A stretch of DNA of 64,000 nt from Bacteroidota bacterium (GTDB taxonomy: Bacteria; Bacteroidota; Ignavibacteria; Kapaibacteriales; HRBIN21). The DNA lies in assembly GCA_030550395.1 (NCBI GenBank), contig JAUQPL010000003.1:62001-126000 (forward strand). Reading direction: 5' to 3'. Shown in pieces: positions 42,080 through 52,200 of this stretch. Both the position numbers and the translations under genes were made by a program. The notes beneath the pieces were generated by a model. The model did no database searches. It saw only the letters and a list, made by a program, of their open reading frames with translations, and had not been told where the DNA came from. Every line of letters begins with the position of its first letter. Positions within the stretch are counted from its first letter, which is position 1.

Positions 42080-44726
42080 GTGGGGTGTACCCCTGCTGCT
42101 TGTTGGATTCTTTGGGGAGTCGGGGGGGCTTACGGCTCAGGCAGGGGAGTGGACGGTTGAAGAGCCTTGGCGCTTGCGTCCGCCAATTGTGCTTGTTCTC
42201 AGTGGGGGCGGTGCACGGGGGATTGCCCAAATTGGCGTACTTCAAGTTCTGGAACGGACGGGCATTGTCCCTGATGCGATCGTGGGAAGTAGCATCGGGG
42301 CAATTTTAGGAGGGCTCTACGCCTGTGGCTATACTGCTGAGGAATTAGAGGCGCTGGTCTATGCAACGGACTGGGAAGAACTGCTCTCCCTCCGACAGTA
42401 TGAACGTTCCGATCTCTTTGTTGACCAGCGAGCGGAGGAGGATCGAAGTCTGCTGACGCTGTACTTTGAAAACTTCCGTCCTGTGCTGCCATTGGCAGCT
42501 TCCTCAGGAATCCGGATGACGGCTTTCTTACAGGAGCTGGTTGGGGCATCGCCGTATGGTGCTGCTGATTTTGACCATCTGCGGTGTCGTTTTCGGGCCG
42601 TAGCCACTGACCTTGTCCGAGGGAGTCCTGTCCTGCTTCGCTCAGGGGACATTGCGTTGGCAATGCGGGCGAGCGCGGTCTTCCCGTTACGGTATACACC
42701 GGTGCAGTGGGACACGCTGCTGTTGGTCGATGGAGGGCTCCAGGCAAATCTGCCAGTGCGCCTTGCCCGACGGGAGTTTCCGAATGCCTTTATCGTTGCT
42801 GTCAACACGACGGCGCCTTTGCGCACAGAGTTAGAGACTCCGTGGGCAATTGCTGACCAGAGCATCTCGCTCCTTATGCGCACGTTTGTGGAAGCAGATC
42901 GTGCTGCGGCTGATGTTCTCATTGAGCCAGAGCTGGGGCAGCATGGAACCTTGGAGTTTCGCGGCTTTGCTGAGCTCATTGCTCGCGGGCGGGAGGCGGC
43001 GGAGCAGGCGATCCGGCAGCTCCAGGCTCGGCTCCAGCGCTTTTGGGATTCGGTTGCCCAGGTAGCCGTTGGAGCAGAGATCGGCGGAGGTTATGCTCCC
43101 AAGGTAGCAGCAGTGCACGCTATCGGCTTCCAGCGGGAGGATGCTGAGCAATGCACTCTTCTCCAAGGCATGTCCTTGCCATACGTTGTAGGGACCCTGC
43201 TTTCCATAGGTGCCTCTGGTTTTTATCGCTGCTTGTCTTTCCGCTGGCAGTGGAATGAAGTGGGATTTGTCTTGCAATGCCAAGCGGAGCCGTATGCAGA
43301 GTATTCCCAGGTAGAGGTATGGGGGGTGCCGGAGCCTATTGCTTTCTTCCTTGGGCAGCAGGTGAGTCGGGAGGGAGGGGTATCCTCCAGCCCAGTAGTA
43401 CGGAGGCAACTGGAGTGGCGACTTCTCCGATGGCTCCGCAGGTGTGGGTATTCCTTCGTTCGCCCGGTAGAATGGGCGGTCGGTGATTCTTGCCTCCAGG
43501 TGTGGTTGCAGGCTGAGAGGGTGCAGCAGATTACGTGTGCAGGGCTGCCGGCAACACAGTGCCGCGAGATAGCGGAGTTGTTGCATCTTCGTCCCGGAGT
43601 TTCACTCCAGTGGGCATTCTTCTGGCAGAGGTGGCAGCAGTTACAGCGGTCGGGGGTTTTCCGCACGTTGGAGGTCCGTATGTGGAAAGGGGATTCAGGA
43701 GTCCACATGCGTTTCGTGGCGGAACGGGAGCCCTCCGAGCGGCTCCACATTGGGATCCGTACGGACAATGAGCACTATACCCGCTTGTGGTTGGAGGCGG
43801 CTTACCGGAGGGGATTGTCGCAGATAGGTGAATGGCAGCTTTCTGTGGGGGTGGGACCCCGCGATGCGCTTGGAGTCTTGCAGCTGAGGGTGCAGCGGGT
43901 TTTCCCAGAAGTATGGGCAACAATGGCGCTACGGGCTTATGCCCAGAGCCAGCTTGTACGGGTATTCGCTCAACGTCCGACATCATCGGGTTGGAATACG
44001 GAGGTGGTCGGCGAACGTCGCCGACAGCGTTACGGACTGCGTGTGTCTGTTGGTTTTCCCTTCCAGCCGGTGGACTTATTAGAAGGGTGGTTGCGCTACG
44101 AGCGACAGCGGGAGAGTGCTACAGAGCAGCCCCCGTTTAACACGCTCTTCCTCTGGGGTGCTCAGTATGCCCATGATAGCCGAGATCGGGCTGAATTCCC
44201 ACATCGTGGGCAATTCATGGAGTTGAAGATTGAGGGAACCATGCCGGGGCTGCAAGGGGGTGTAGCTTTTGTGCGGGTTTCACTGGATTATGAGCGGGTT
44301 ATCCCTGTCGGTGTTGGACATAGCCTGTGGGCAGCTTTCCGTTTTGGGGCCGGGGATGCCACACTCCCGTTACCGGAATTCTTCTCTCTCGGAGGGATGC
44401 GGAGTTTCTTGGGAATGCGGGAAGAAGAGCAGCGGGGAAGGCAGTCTGTGAGCACATCTATTGCCTACTTGCTTCCAAGTCCTGTCCGGCTTGGAATGCC
44501 GACGGAAGTGTTTGTGCGCTGGGATGTGGGGGGAGTGTGGGAGATTCCGCAGCAAATTCGTCTGACTTCCTTGCGCTACAGTCTCGGAGGGGGGATTGTG
44601 GTGGAGACTCCCTTGGGGCTCGGTGCTATTGCCGTGGGGAAACCCTTTGAGTTTCGTGGTGAGGCTCCCTATGTGCGGGTAGGGCCCACCGTTGTTGCTT
44701 TTCAGCTTGGGAAGTTCCTGCCATGA
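42054..44726 (+). CDS. Patatin-like phospholipase fused to POTRA and outer-membrane barrel (PlpD/type Vd-like)
   Basis: From the ATG at 42054 this is about 890 residues with a signal peptide. The patatin domain has the oxyanion loop [12 protein letters not shown], nucleophile motif GSSIGA and catalytic DGG in [18 protein letters not shown]-like segments then lead to a BamA/Omp85-type barrel ([38 protein letters not shown] and the closing [14 protein letters not shown]). This order is that of type Vd autotransporters such as PlpD, which place a phospholipase at the cell surface. It overlaps both the SDR and LOG genes, so the three are co-translated. Confidence 0.9.
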   Translation: MVGFLRHHRWGVPLLLVGFFGESGGLTAQAGEWTVEEPWRLRPPIVLVLSGGGARGIAQIGVLQVLERTGIVPDAIVGSSIGAILGGLYACGYTAEELEALVYATDWEELLSLRQYERSDLFVDQRAEEDRSLLTLYFENFRPVLPLAASSGIRMTAFLQELVGASPYGAADFDHLRCRFRAVATDLVRGSPVLLRSGDIALAMRASAVFPLRYTPVQWDTLLLVDGGLQANLPVRLARREFPNAFIVAVNTTAPLRTELETPWAIADQSISLLMRTFVEADRAAADVLIEPELGQHGTLEFRGFAELIARGREAAEQAIRQLQARLQRFWDSVAQVAVGAEIGGGYAPKVAAVHAIGFQREDAEQCTLLQGMSLPYVVGTLLSIGASGFYRCLSFRWQWNEVGFVLQCQAEPYAEYSQVEVWGVPEPIAFFLGQQVSREGGVSSSPVVRRQLEWRLLRWLRRCGYSFVRPVEWAVGDSCLQVWLQAERVQQITCAGLPATQCREIAELLHLRPGVSLQWAFFWQRWQQLQRSGVFRTLEVRMWKGDSGVHMRFVAEREPSERLHIGIRTDNEHYTRLWLEAAYRRGLSQIGEWQLSVGVGPRDALGVLQLRVQRVFPEVWATMALRAYAQSQLVRVFAQRPTSSGWNTEVVGERRRQRYGLRVSVGFPFQPVDLLEGWLRYERQRESATEQPPFNTLFLWGAQYAHDSRDRAEFPHRGQFMELKIEGTMPGLQGGVAFVRVSLDYERVIPVGVGHSLWAAFRFGAGDATLPLPEFFSLGGMRSFLGMREEEQRGRQSVSTSIAYLLPSPVRLGMPTEVFVRWDVGGVWEIPQQIRLTSLRYSLGGGIVVETPLGLGAIAVGKPFEFRGEAPYVRVGPTVVAFQLGKFLP

Positions 44727-45337
44727 GCGTCGTTATCACTGTCTTCGGGAGTGGGCGCGTAAGGGAAGAGGATGCTCTCTACCGAGGCGCTATGAGGTTC
44801 GGGCAGCTTTTGGGGGCAGCTGGCTTTGGGATTGCTACGGGGGGATATAGTGGGGTAATGGAAGCAGTGCTCCGAGGTGCAGCTCTGTATCCGGTACGTC
44901 GTATCGGCGTTGTTACGGCAGCGCTGAGTGCTCGGCCGGCGAATCCGTACGTGGATGAGCTGGTAACGGTCCACAGCTACATAGAGCGTCTGCAGAAGCT
45001 TGTTGAGATAGGGGTGGCGTATATCCTCTTTCCCGGAGGGACGGGAACGCTTTTGGAGCTGTTTGCCGTCTGGGCATTGCGGGAGAGGAATCTTCTTCCA
45101 GACAAGCCGATTATCTGCGTAGGGCAGGGATGGCAACCGCTGTTGCAGGCTGTCGTAGAGGCGTTTCCCGAGGCAGGAGCTTCCCGCCATCTGGTGCGGG
45201 TGGTGGAGACGCCGGAGCAGGCATTTGAGGAACTGCGTCAAGCGATGCGTCGTCTGGGGTGGACGGGAGAAGGCGCTCGTACGTCAGAGACCCTGAATCC
45301 AAGCAAGGGGTTAGACGATGAAGGCACTATGGCGTGA
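44723..45337 (+). CDS. LOG-family protein (TIGR00725-like Rossmann nucleotide-binding protein)
   Basis: The 204-residue protein has the LOG/lysine-decarboxylase-like signatures [12 protein letters not shown] (38-49) and PGGTGTLLE (104-112), the PGGxGTxxE motif. Known members release free cytokinin bases or AMP from nucleotides, but many bacterial ones are uncharacterised. The last 20 residues or so ([15 protein letters not shown]) lie beyond the fold and read into the rhodanese gene. It starts with an ATGA overlap with the patatin-barrel gene. Confidence 0.82.
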   Translation: MSVVITVFGSGRVREEDALYRGAMRFGQLLGAAGFGIATGGYSGVMEAVLRGAALYPVRRIGVVTAALSARPANPYVDELVTVHSYIERLQKLVEIGVAYILFPGGTGTLLELFAVWALRERNLLPDKPIICVGQGWQPLLQAVVEAFPEAGASRHLVRVVETPEQAFEELRQAMRRLGWTGEGARTSETLNPSKGLDDEGTMA

Positions 45338-45959
45338 GGTTGCAGTGATTGTAGGGGCTGCTGCTGTAGTGGGGTTGGTGTACAATACGCTGAACCCCCG
45401 GGGGATCCCATTAGTGCGGAGGGAGCAGCGGTTACCAGTTGTTGATGATACCACCTTCCAGCGGGAGCTTCAGGAGTTGGCACGACAGGATGCTAACTCG
45501 GCAGAGCGTGGTGATACAGTGGTGGCATCGCAAGCAACAGTGACGGGATCACCACTGCGGCTGCCCAGCTCGGAGAAATCGCAGGCGGTGTCTCCGCCCC
45601 ATGCGAAGGCGGATACGGTAGCTTCGGAGGCGGAGGAAAATGTTATCCGGGCTGTGCGCTACGAGCATGTTCTCCAACTCCTCAAGCATCCGGAGATCCT
45701 GGTCATAGATGCGCGTCGTCCGGAAGACTATGCCGCTGGGCATATCCCGGGAGCCCGCAATATCTTCGCCTATGATTTCACGGCGCACATTCCTGAGCTT
45801 GTTGGGCTTCCTCGGACGAAGCCCATCGTTATCTACTGCGATGGTGGGCAGTGTGAGCTGAGTCACTTTCTGGCTGAGCAGCTGCGTGCGCTCGGTTTTC
45901 GGCGGCTCTATATCTACGAGGGTGGGTGGGAGGAATGGCGTCGCCGTCACAGCGAGTAA
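45318..45959 (+). CDS. Membrane-anchored rhodanese-domain protein
   Basis: The 213-residue protein has an N-terminal hydrophobic helix ([20 protein letters not shown]) and a Ser/Ala-rich linker of about 70 residues. A rhodanese domain follows (about 110-210) with VIDARRPEDYAAGHIPGARN and the active-site loop IYCDGGQCELS containing the sulfur-carrying Cys. It ends YIYEGGWEEWRR. The domain is probably periplasmic. Its partner in sulfur transfer is unknown. It overlaps the LOG gene by 20 bases and the regulator gene by 25. Confidence 0.87.
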   Translation: MKALWREVAVIVGAAAVVGLVYNTLNPRGIPLVRREQRLPVVDDTTFQRELQELARQDANSAERGDTVVASQATVTGSPLRLPSSEKSQAVSPPHAKADTVASEAEENVIRAVRYEHVLQLLKHPEILVIDARRPEDYAAGHIPGARNIFAYDFTAHIPELVGLPRTKPIVIYCDGGQCELSHFLAEQLRALGFRRLYIYEGGWEEWRRRHSE

Positions 45960-47194
45960 TTGCCGAAGAGGAAGCACAATTCCAGTTGTTGCAGTGGCGC
46001 TATGGAATCGTCGGGCACTCGGAGGCACTGCGCCGGGCGATGCGTCTTCTCTTGCAAGTGGCGCCGACAGAGCTCACCGTACTGATAACCGGGGAGACGG
46101 GCACAGGGAAGGAACTGTTTGCCCGGGCTCTCCATGGGCTGAGTCCTCGCCGACGCTTTGCTTTCGTCAGCCTCAATTGTGCGGCGATTCCAGAAACGCT
46201 GTTGGAGTCGGAGCTCTTCGGGCATGTCCGTGGAGCCTTTACCGGTGCAACTACCGATCGACAGGGCTTCTTTGAAGTTGCCCATCGCGGAACGCTCTTT
46301 TTAGATGAGATCGGAGATATGCCCTTGAGTACGCAGGCCAAGGTGCTCCGGGTACTGGAGACGGGGGAGTTTTCTCCCTTGGGTTCCTCGGAAGTGCGCC
46401 GAGTGGATGTCCGGATCGTTGCGGCTACCAACCGGGATTTGGAGGCTGCGGTCCGCCAAGGAGCATTCCGGCAGGATTTGTACTACCGCCTCAACACGGT
46501 TCGGATTCACCTGCCTTCGTTGCGGGAGCGGCCGGAAGATATCCCGCTGCTGGTAGAATACTTCGCCAGCCGTGTCTGTGAGAGGCTGGGTATTGAATTT
46601 GAAGGTATTGCTCCGGAGGCGCTGAACATGCTCCAGCAACAGCCTTGGCATGGGAATGTGCGGGAGCTCCGCAACTTTGTGGAAACATTGGTCACGTTAG
46701 AGCGCGGCGCCTACATTACGCCGGAGATTGTCCAGCAGTATTTATCCCAGCTTCAGCCTGCTTCGGTGGAGCGTCCCTTGGAGTATGAACCAGTGCCGAC
46801 CGAGCGTGCGATCGTGATGCTTGGGCGTGAGCGGTCAGGTGGGGGAGCTCTGGCCTCCTTTGATACTACCCTGCTTTACCGGGTGCTGTTGGATATGCGG
46901 AGCGAACTGTCTGAACTTCGTCGAGCACTACAAGCGTTCCTTCCCCTCCTCTATGGGCTTCAGGAGAGCGTGGAGCAGCTCCGGCAGGAAGGGGTCGGGC
47001 AGCGTGGGGAAGAGTCTGTTATCCCGATCCGAGGTGAAGCAGATTTCCGCTTGGAGGATATGGAACGCCGACTCATTATTGCTGCCCTCAAGCATTTTGG
47101 AGGGAATCGGCGTCAAGCGGCTCGGGCATTGGGGATTAGCGAGCGGACGCTGTACCGGAAGTTGGCGCAGTACGGCTTAGGAGATATTTTGTAA
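45935..47194 (+). CDS. Sigma-54-dependent transcriptional activator without receiver domain
   Basis: This NtrC-type AAA+ activator has about 419 residues. Walker A is ITGETGTGKELFA, the sigma-54 contact loop is GAFTGA, Walker B is GTLFLDEIGDMP, and the arginine-finger region (LYYRLNTVRIHLPSLRER) is present. A helical linker of about 100 residues (LLYRVLLDMRSELSELRRAL) leads to a C-terminal Fis-type helix-turn-helix ending ISERTLYRKLAQYG. There is no receiver, GAF or PAS domain. Activity must therefore be set by expression or a partner. An ATG at 45935 is chosen, with a GTG at 45926 possible. Targets cannot be inferred from the window. Confidence 0.9.
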   Translation: MASPSQRVIAEEEAQFQLLQWRYGIVGHSEALRRAMRLLLQVAPTELTVLITGETGTGKELFARALHGLSPRRRFAFVSLNCAAIPETLLESELFGHVRGAFTGATTDRQGFFEVAHRGTLFLDEIGDMPLSTQAKVLRVLETGEFSPLGSSEVRRVDVRIVAATNRDLEAAVRQGAFRQDLYYRLNTVRIHLPSLRERPEDIPLLVEYFASRVCERLGIEFEGIAPEALNMLQQQPWHGNVRELRNFVETLVTLERGAYITPEIVQQYLSQLQPASVERPLEYEPVPTERAIVMLGRERSGGGALASFDTTLLYRVLLDMRSELSELRRALQAFLPLLYGLQESVEQLRQEGVGQRGEESVIPIRGEADFRLEDMERRLIIAALKHFGGNRRQAARALGISERTLYRKLAQYGLGDIL

Positions 47195-47201
47195 GCTGCT
47201 G

Positions 47202-48092
47202 ATGCAGGCACTCCCCATCCGCCGACTGCAACGCGCACTCCTTCGGTGGTATTGCCAGCATGGCCGATTACTGTGGTGGCGTCAGCTTCCCGCCGACCCC
47301 TATCGAGTGTTGGTCACCGAAGTGATGTTGCAACAGACGCAGGCTAAGCGGGTTCAGGCAGTTCTTCCGGAGTTCCTGCGCCGATTCCCTACGTTGCAGA
47401 GCTTAGCGGAAGCATCGTTGGCGGAGGTGCTTCGGGCTTGGCAAGGACTTGGGTACAATCGCCGGGCGCGTCTTCTGTGGGAGTGTGCTCGCATGGTCGT
47501 GAACGTCTATAGCGGGCACCTGCCGTCTGAACCGCAGCAGTTGCGGCGTCTCCCGGGGATTGGGGCATACACGGCGGCGGCCATTGCAACGTTTGCTTTC
47601 GGACGTGGGGATGTTCCCGTTGTGGATACGAATGTGCGCCGGGTATTACAGCGCTTGGCAGGACTGCCGGCGGCGTCACCACGGCAGATAGAGCAGTTAG
47701 CCCGCAAGCTTATCCCCGTTGGTGCTTCGGCAGAGTGGCATCAGGGACTTATGGACATCGGGGCTCTGTACTGCCATCCGAGGCAACCGCGGTGCATGGA
47801 ATGTCCTCTGCAACGGTGGTGCCGTTATGCTGGGCGGTGTGATAGGGAAAAGGCACGAAGGCAAAGGCGACAGGAGCCATGTTTTGACGGGGTTCCGCGG
47901 CGGTTGTGGCGAGGACGCCTCTTGCGTATTGTGGCTGCTGCTGGGGAGCTCAGCGTGGAAGAGGCAGCCTGCCGCCTGTTTGGGGCGCAGCCGACGGTGC
48001 AACAGCGACGATGGTTTGAGGAGCTGGTGGAGCTTCTGTGTCGCGACGGACTCCTTTGCTTTTCTGATTCCCAGCTATCCTTGCCGAAGTAA
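47202..48092 (+). CDS. mutY: A/G-specific adenine glycosylase MutY, short form
   Basis: MutY removes adenine mispaired with 8-oxoguanine. The 296-residue protein has catalytic Glu40 (TEVMLQQTQ), the helix-hairpin-helix LPGIGAYTA, Asp142 (VVDTNVRRVL) and a 4Fe-4S loop of Cys191, 198, 201 and 207 with the C-x6-C-x2-C-x5-C spacing. The MutT-like C-terminal domain that recognises 8-oxoG is missing; only about 85 residues of different, helical sequence follow the cluster. That makes it similar in length to some actinobacterial MutY. It lies seven bases after the sigma-54 activator. Confidence 0.85.
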   Translation: MQALPIRRLQRALLRWYCQHGRLLWWRQLPADPYRVLVTEVMLQQTQAKRVQAVLPEFLRRFPTLQSLAEASLAEVLRAWQGLGYNRRARLLWECARMVVNVYSGHLPSEPQQLRRLPGIGAYTAAAIATFAFGRGDVPVVDTNVRRVLQRLAGLPAASPRQIEQLARKLIPVGASAEWHQGLMDIGALYCHPRQPRCMECPLQRWCRYAGRCDREKARRQRRQEPCFDGVPRRLWRGRLLRIVAAAGELSVEEAACRLFGAQPTVQQRRWFEELVELLCRDGLLCFSDSQLSLPK

Positions 48093-48106
48093 GGGTTGTC
48101 CCTTGC

Positions 48107-48134
48107 TTGCCCTCATGGCTTTTGTGTATTTTCG
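48107..48134 (+). promoter_or_regulatory. Possible promoter of the lipoprotein gene
   Basis: TTG, 17 bases, then TATTTTCG, one mismatch from TAnnTTTG. It sits in the 84-base gap after mutY, 43 bases before the next ATG. It is the only case here with a plausible -33 element at normal spacing. Confidence 0.35.
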
Positions 48135-48176
48135 TAGCTAACGGAAGCTGTCTGTCCCAGTGATACAGGGTTCCGA

Positions 48177-49190
48177 ATGCGAGCATATGCTCTCGGTGGT
48201 GTCGCTTTATTGTGTCTACTGAATGCGTGCCAGCCTTTACCAAAACCGGCCCCGATTGAGGGGTTCGAGCGCTATACGGATGAGGTCACGGGATTCTCCG
48301 TTCTCTATCCCCGGAATTGGTATGTGCGCTCTTTGGCAGGAGAGAGCTTTTTGGTTCTGTCCAGCGAAGCTGCATTGGAGCGCTTTCTCCGTTGGGATGC
48401 CGAGGGGCCAACGGCAGCCAAGATTGAAGTCACGGTCGTACCCCTAGAGGGCAGGGGGATTGATAGTCTACTGCAAGAGCGCAAAATCTTTGCCGATGAG
48501 GTGTATGCTCCGGTGCAGACAGTATCTATCGGCGGGGTAGAGGGGCGCAAGCTTCATTACCGCTTTCCTCTGCGAGATGGGGATGCGGAGGGCGAGCTCT
48601 ACATTGCTTCAGCTGATGGGCAGCTTGCAACAGTGGTGGAAGTTGCCGCCTTTGGTGGGACATTTCCGGCATATCGGACGTTGGTTGATACGGTCATTGT
48701 CAGTTTGACCTTGGCGCGCCAACCACAGCCGAAGCAGCCTACAGCCTCTGCACCAGCTCAGCCCGCTCCTCCGTCGCAAACGCTACGCAACTACATGGGT
48801 AATGGCTTCAGCATTCAAGTGCCGGAGAATTTCCGGGCTGAGCGTGCAAGTGTTCCCACGTCGCTGTTTTCCGTAAGGTTCGTTGGGGACCGCAATGACT
48901 GTATCATCCAGGTGGATGTCTTTGATGCATCCCAACAGCAGGACTTGCGCAAGATTGTGGAGGAAAATCGCCCGCGCTACCGTGCTGCAGAGGCTGTCTC
49001 TGTACGGATCTCTGGCAGTGAGGCGTACTACCTGGACTACGCTCCTGCAGCGCAGGTTCAGGGACGAGCCTATTTCCTCCTGGCGAACAAGCGCTTGTAC
49101 CGGATTATCATTACCTGGTACAAGCCCGAAGAGGCGGTCTACCGTCCCGTGTTTGAGCGAGTAGTCCAGAGCTTTCGCCTTCAGAAGTAG
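48177..49190 (+). CDS. Lipoprotein with two PsbP/DUF1795-like domains
   Basis: The 337-residue protein has a lipoprotein signal peptide ending in the lipobox LLNAC. Two related beta-rich modules follow, joined by a Pro/Gln/Ala-rich linker (about residues 180-200). Module one opens DEVTGFSVLYPRNWYV and module two opens GNGFSIQVPENFRAE. Each ends in a helix followed by a short strand (TLVDTVIVSLTL and VFERVVQSFRLQ). This pattern matches PsbP-like or DUF1795 domains and suggests an internal duplication. Envelope location is likely and function unknown. Confidence 0.75.
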   Translation: MRAYALGGVALLCLLNACQPLPKPAPIEGFERYTDEVTGFSVLYPRNWYVRSLAGESFLVLSSEAALERFLRWDAEGPTAAKIEVTVVPLEGRGIDSLLQERKIFADEVYAPVQTVSIGGVEGRKLHYRFPLRDGDAEGELYIASADGQLATVVEVAAFGGTFPAYRTLVDTVIVSLTLARQPQPKQPTASAPAQPAPPSQTLRNYMGNGFSIQVPENFRAERASVPTSLFSVRFVGDRNDCIIQVDVFDASQQQDLRKIVEENRPRYRAAEAVSVRISGSEAYYLDYAPAAQVQGRAYFLLANKRLYRIIITWYKPEEAVYRPVFERVVQSFRLQK

Positions 49191-49217
49191 GAAGGGCTGT
49201 TGCCGGGGGGCAGGGAG

Positions 49218-52200
49218 ATGTCGCAGTGGTGCTGCTGGAGTATTCTCCCTGCAGTGCTCTTCGTTGGAGCTATAGGGCAGGAGCTGCCGACGGTAGAGCG
49301 TGTAATGCCGCTCACCGCCGCGGATTCTGTCTTCTGCTTAGGGGTGCCGTTCATTCAGACGCTCACACTGCTTCTGGATTCCCTCTATACGCTCCAGACT
49401 CCGCTGGACTATGAAGTGGAGGCACGTCACGGGTGCGTGCGCCTGAGCTTCCATTTTCGGCGCCTCTTCCGGTACCGGGACACGGTACGGCTCTGGGTAA
49501 TGGCTCGCTATATTCCACTCTTTGTCCAAGCACGAGGTGCTGAGGCACTCCTTGCACAAGCTCAGCGACCTTCGGCACCATCCCCGATCCAGGAAAGGGA
49601 GAGCGCAAGAACGGAAGTCGGTATTCAGCGCCAAGGGCATCTGGTGCGAGGTTTTACGTTGCAGACGGGGTCTGGGCTTACGCTCTACTCAGGGCTGGAA
49701 TTAGGCTTCCACGGTTCTATTGCACAGCAAACAGAGCTGGGAGGACGCATTTCGGCAGAGCATCTCCCTCTGACCACCGACGGGAGTATTATCCCCTTGA
49801 CCGATGCCGATCGCCTGGCGCTCTATGTTCGTTCCCCCACGTTTCAGGCAGAAGCTGGGCAGCTTCCGGCTCCGCCGTTGATTCGGACTTCCACCGGCAT
49901 TGAACAGCTCTCCGGGGTTGAAGCAACCGCTCGCTTTGGCAGGGGGGAGCTTTCCGCACTCTTGGGCACTGCCGCGGCACGGACAGCCACAGTTGTGCTC
50001 CATGCTATCGATGGCCTTCCAGGACCATATCGCGTTCGGGAGCCTTCTAACGGAGCCTCTATCAGCATTGTCCCAGGAAGCGAACGGGTCTGGGTCAACG
50101 GAGTTTTGCAGGAGCAAGGGGAGGACAAGGATTACGTTATTGACTACTGGCGGGCAGAGATTACATTCCGTCCACGGCGTCCTGTAAGCGCTCGCTCTCA
50201 CATTGTGGTGGAATATGCGTTCGTGGAGGACGATTGCACCCAAATGATTGCCGCCCTTGCCTTTCGGAGCACTCCGGGGGAGACGCACAAGTATGCTGCG
50301 GGGTATACACACCGCTTCATCAACCCGTTGCAGGGCAGCTCTCCTCCACCGGACGGGCGGCTGACTGTTCGCCAGGGAGGTGGCTATGCTCTGGTGGATG
50401 GGGCAACCTGGGTTGGGGTAGATTCCGTCAGTGGATATGGTCGTGGGTGGTACCGTAAGCGGGATACGACTGAAGGTGGAGTTCCTTTGTCTATCTGGCA
50501 GTATGCTCCTGGTGCTCCAGATGCTGTGTACATGGTGCAGTTTAGCTTCGTGGGCTACGGGCGAGGCGACTACGAGAAGGCAGCCTCTGGCGCTTTCCGC
50601 TACGTTGGGCGGCGGAAGGGCAGCTATGCTCCCGTACGCTTTCTCCCTCTGCCTTCGCAGCAGCAGCGGTGGGATCTACGGTGGGAATGGTACCCACAAG
50701 GACGATGGTATACAGTGTGGACGGCTCATCTTGCCCGTGTCCAGCCGTACCGCTCTCGGACGGCGTGGCTCTACGGGGGTGGAGTGAGTCTGCAGACGCG
50801 CTACAGCACTGATCCCGATACCACGCAAGCCTGGTTTCTCTGGCAGACTCATACCGACTGGCGGGCAGTCCCATGGGAAGAACCAATGACATCGGAGGCA
50901 GAGCAGCGCGCCTTTGCGTGGAACTTGCCCCGCATGCCGGAGCAACCTGGCAGACGAGTAGTGCTCGGGCAGCGCTTCCGTCTGCAGAGGACAGCGGTGC
51001 GGGGGGAAACATCCATTGGATGGCTGTACTCCGGTGATAGCCTCAATGCCCTTCGGTGGGGACATGTCTTGGAGGTGATGCCACAAAAGAGTTTCCGTGC
51101 CACCTTGACTTACAGTGGGGGGATCGCCGTTTACCCTGCGGATATTCGAGGGAGGTGGCATCGGTTGTATGTGACGGGGTCTATAGACAAGCAAACGTGG
51201 CAATGGCAGGGGGAGTGGCGGTTGGAATGGCAGTCCTTACTTACGGGGACACGGTCGCAAAACACGGAAGGGAAGGTCTCGGTGCTATGGTATCCATCGT
51301 CCTCGTGGACGATAGAGTTTCAGTTCCCGTGGCGGTGGGAGAGGGAAACAGATGCTCAATGGTGGCAACCGGCTGTATGGCTCCGGTGGTTAAGGAAGCC
51401 TGGCGCCTCTCAACTCCGTATTGGCTGGAATGCGCTGCAGCAAATACACACGAACAGCAGTCTACCATTATTGCTGTGGCAAGGCAGATGGGAGAAGGAC
51501 TCCACCGGGAGCATCCGGTGGCTCTATGAGTCCGGTGTGGAATTATCTGGCAGTTCCACGCCGATGTTTCTCCGTGTAATGCCTGGTCAGGGCAGTTATC
51601 GGTATCGGGGCGATTTGAACGGGAATGGAGTGGCCGAACCCTCGGAATTTGAGCCGGTTCCTGTGGGAGGAGATCATCTCCTTGTTCCGGTGACCAGCCG
51701 TGAGCTGGTTCCGGGTTCCAGCCTGCGTGCGGAGGCAGCGTGGATGTGGACCATTCCATCGGTTACCCAGCGCCGAGGTCAATGGGAGGGGCGGGTTGCC
51801 TTAGTCCAGCGTAGGCACCTTCCCTCACGGTGGTGGGAGACCTTGCTCCCACGCTCAGTAAGGGATACTGCCGTGATGATGACTCGGTGGGCAATTGAGC
51901 AGCATGGACGCCTTTTCGGTATTTCGTCGGAAGGAGGTGTTCGGGGAGAGTGGTCTGGTGTGACATTCTGGACTGGTCTGGGGTGGGAGTTGCGGGACCG
52001 CGCGATGGGTGAGCTCTACCTCCAAGCTCCGGTTGCACCAGTACTCCGGATTGCAATAGCTGCCGGACCCGTGTGGGAGACACTCCGTTCTGTCTATTGG
52101 CAGGGAAGGGAGGCAGCTCTTCGGGCGGTGCAGAGTGAGGTGGAGCTGGTGTGGCAGCCTTCCCAGGCTGTGACTCTGACGCCCCAGTTCCGCTTGCTCT

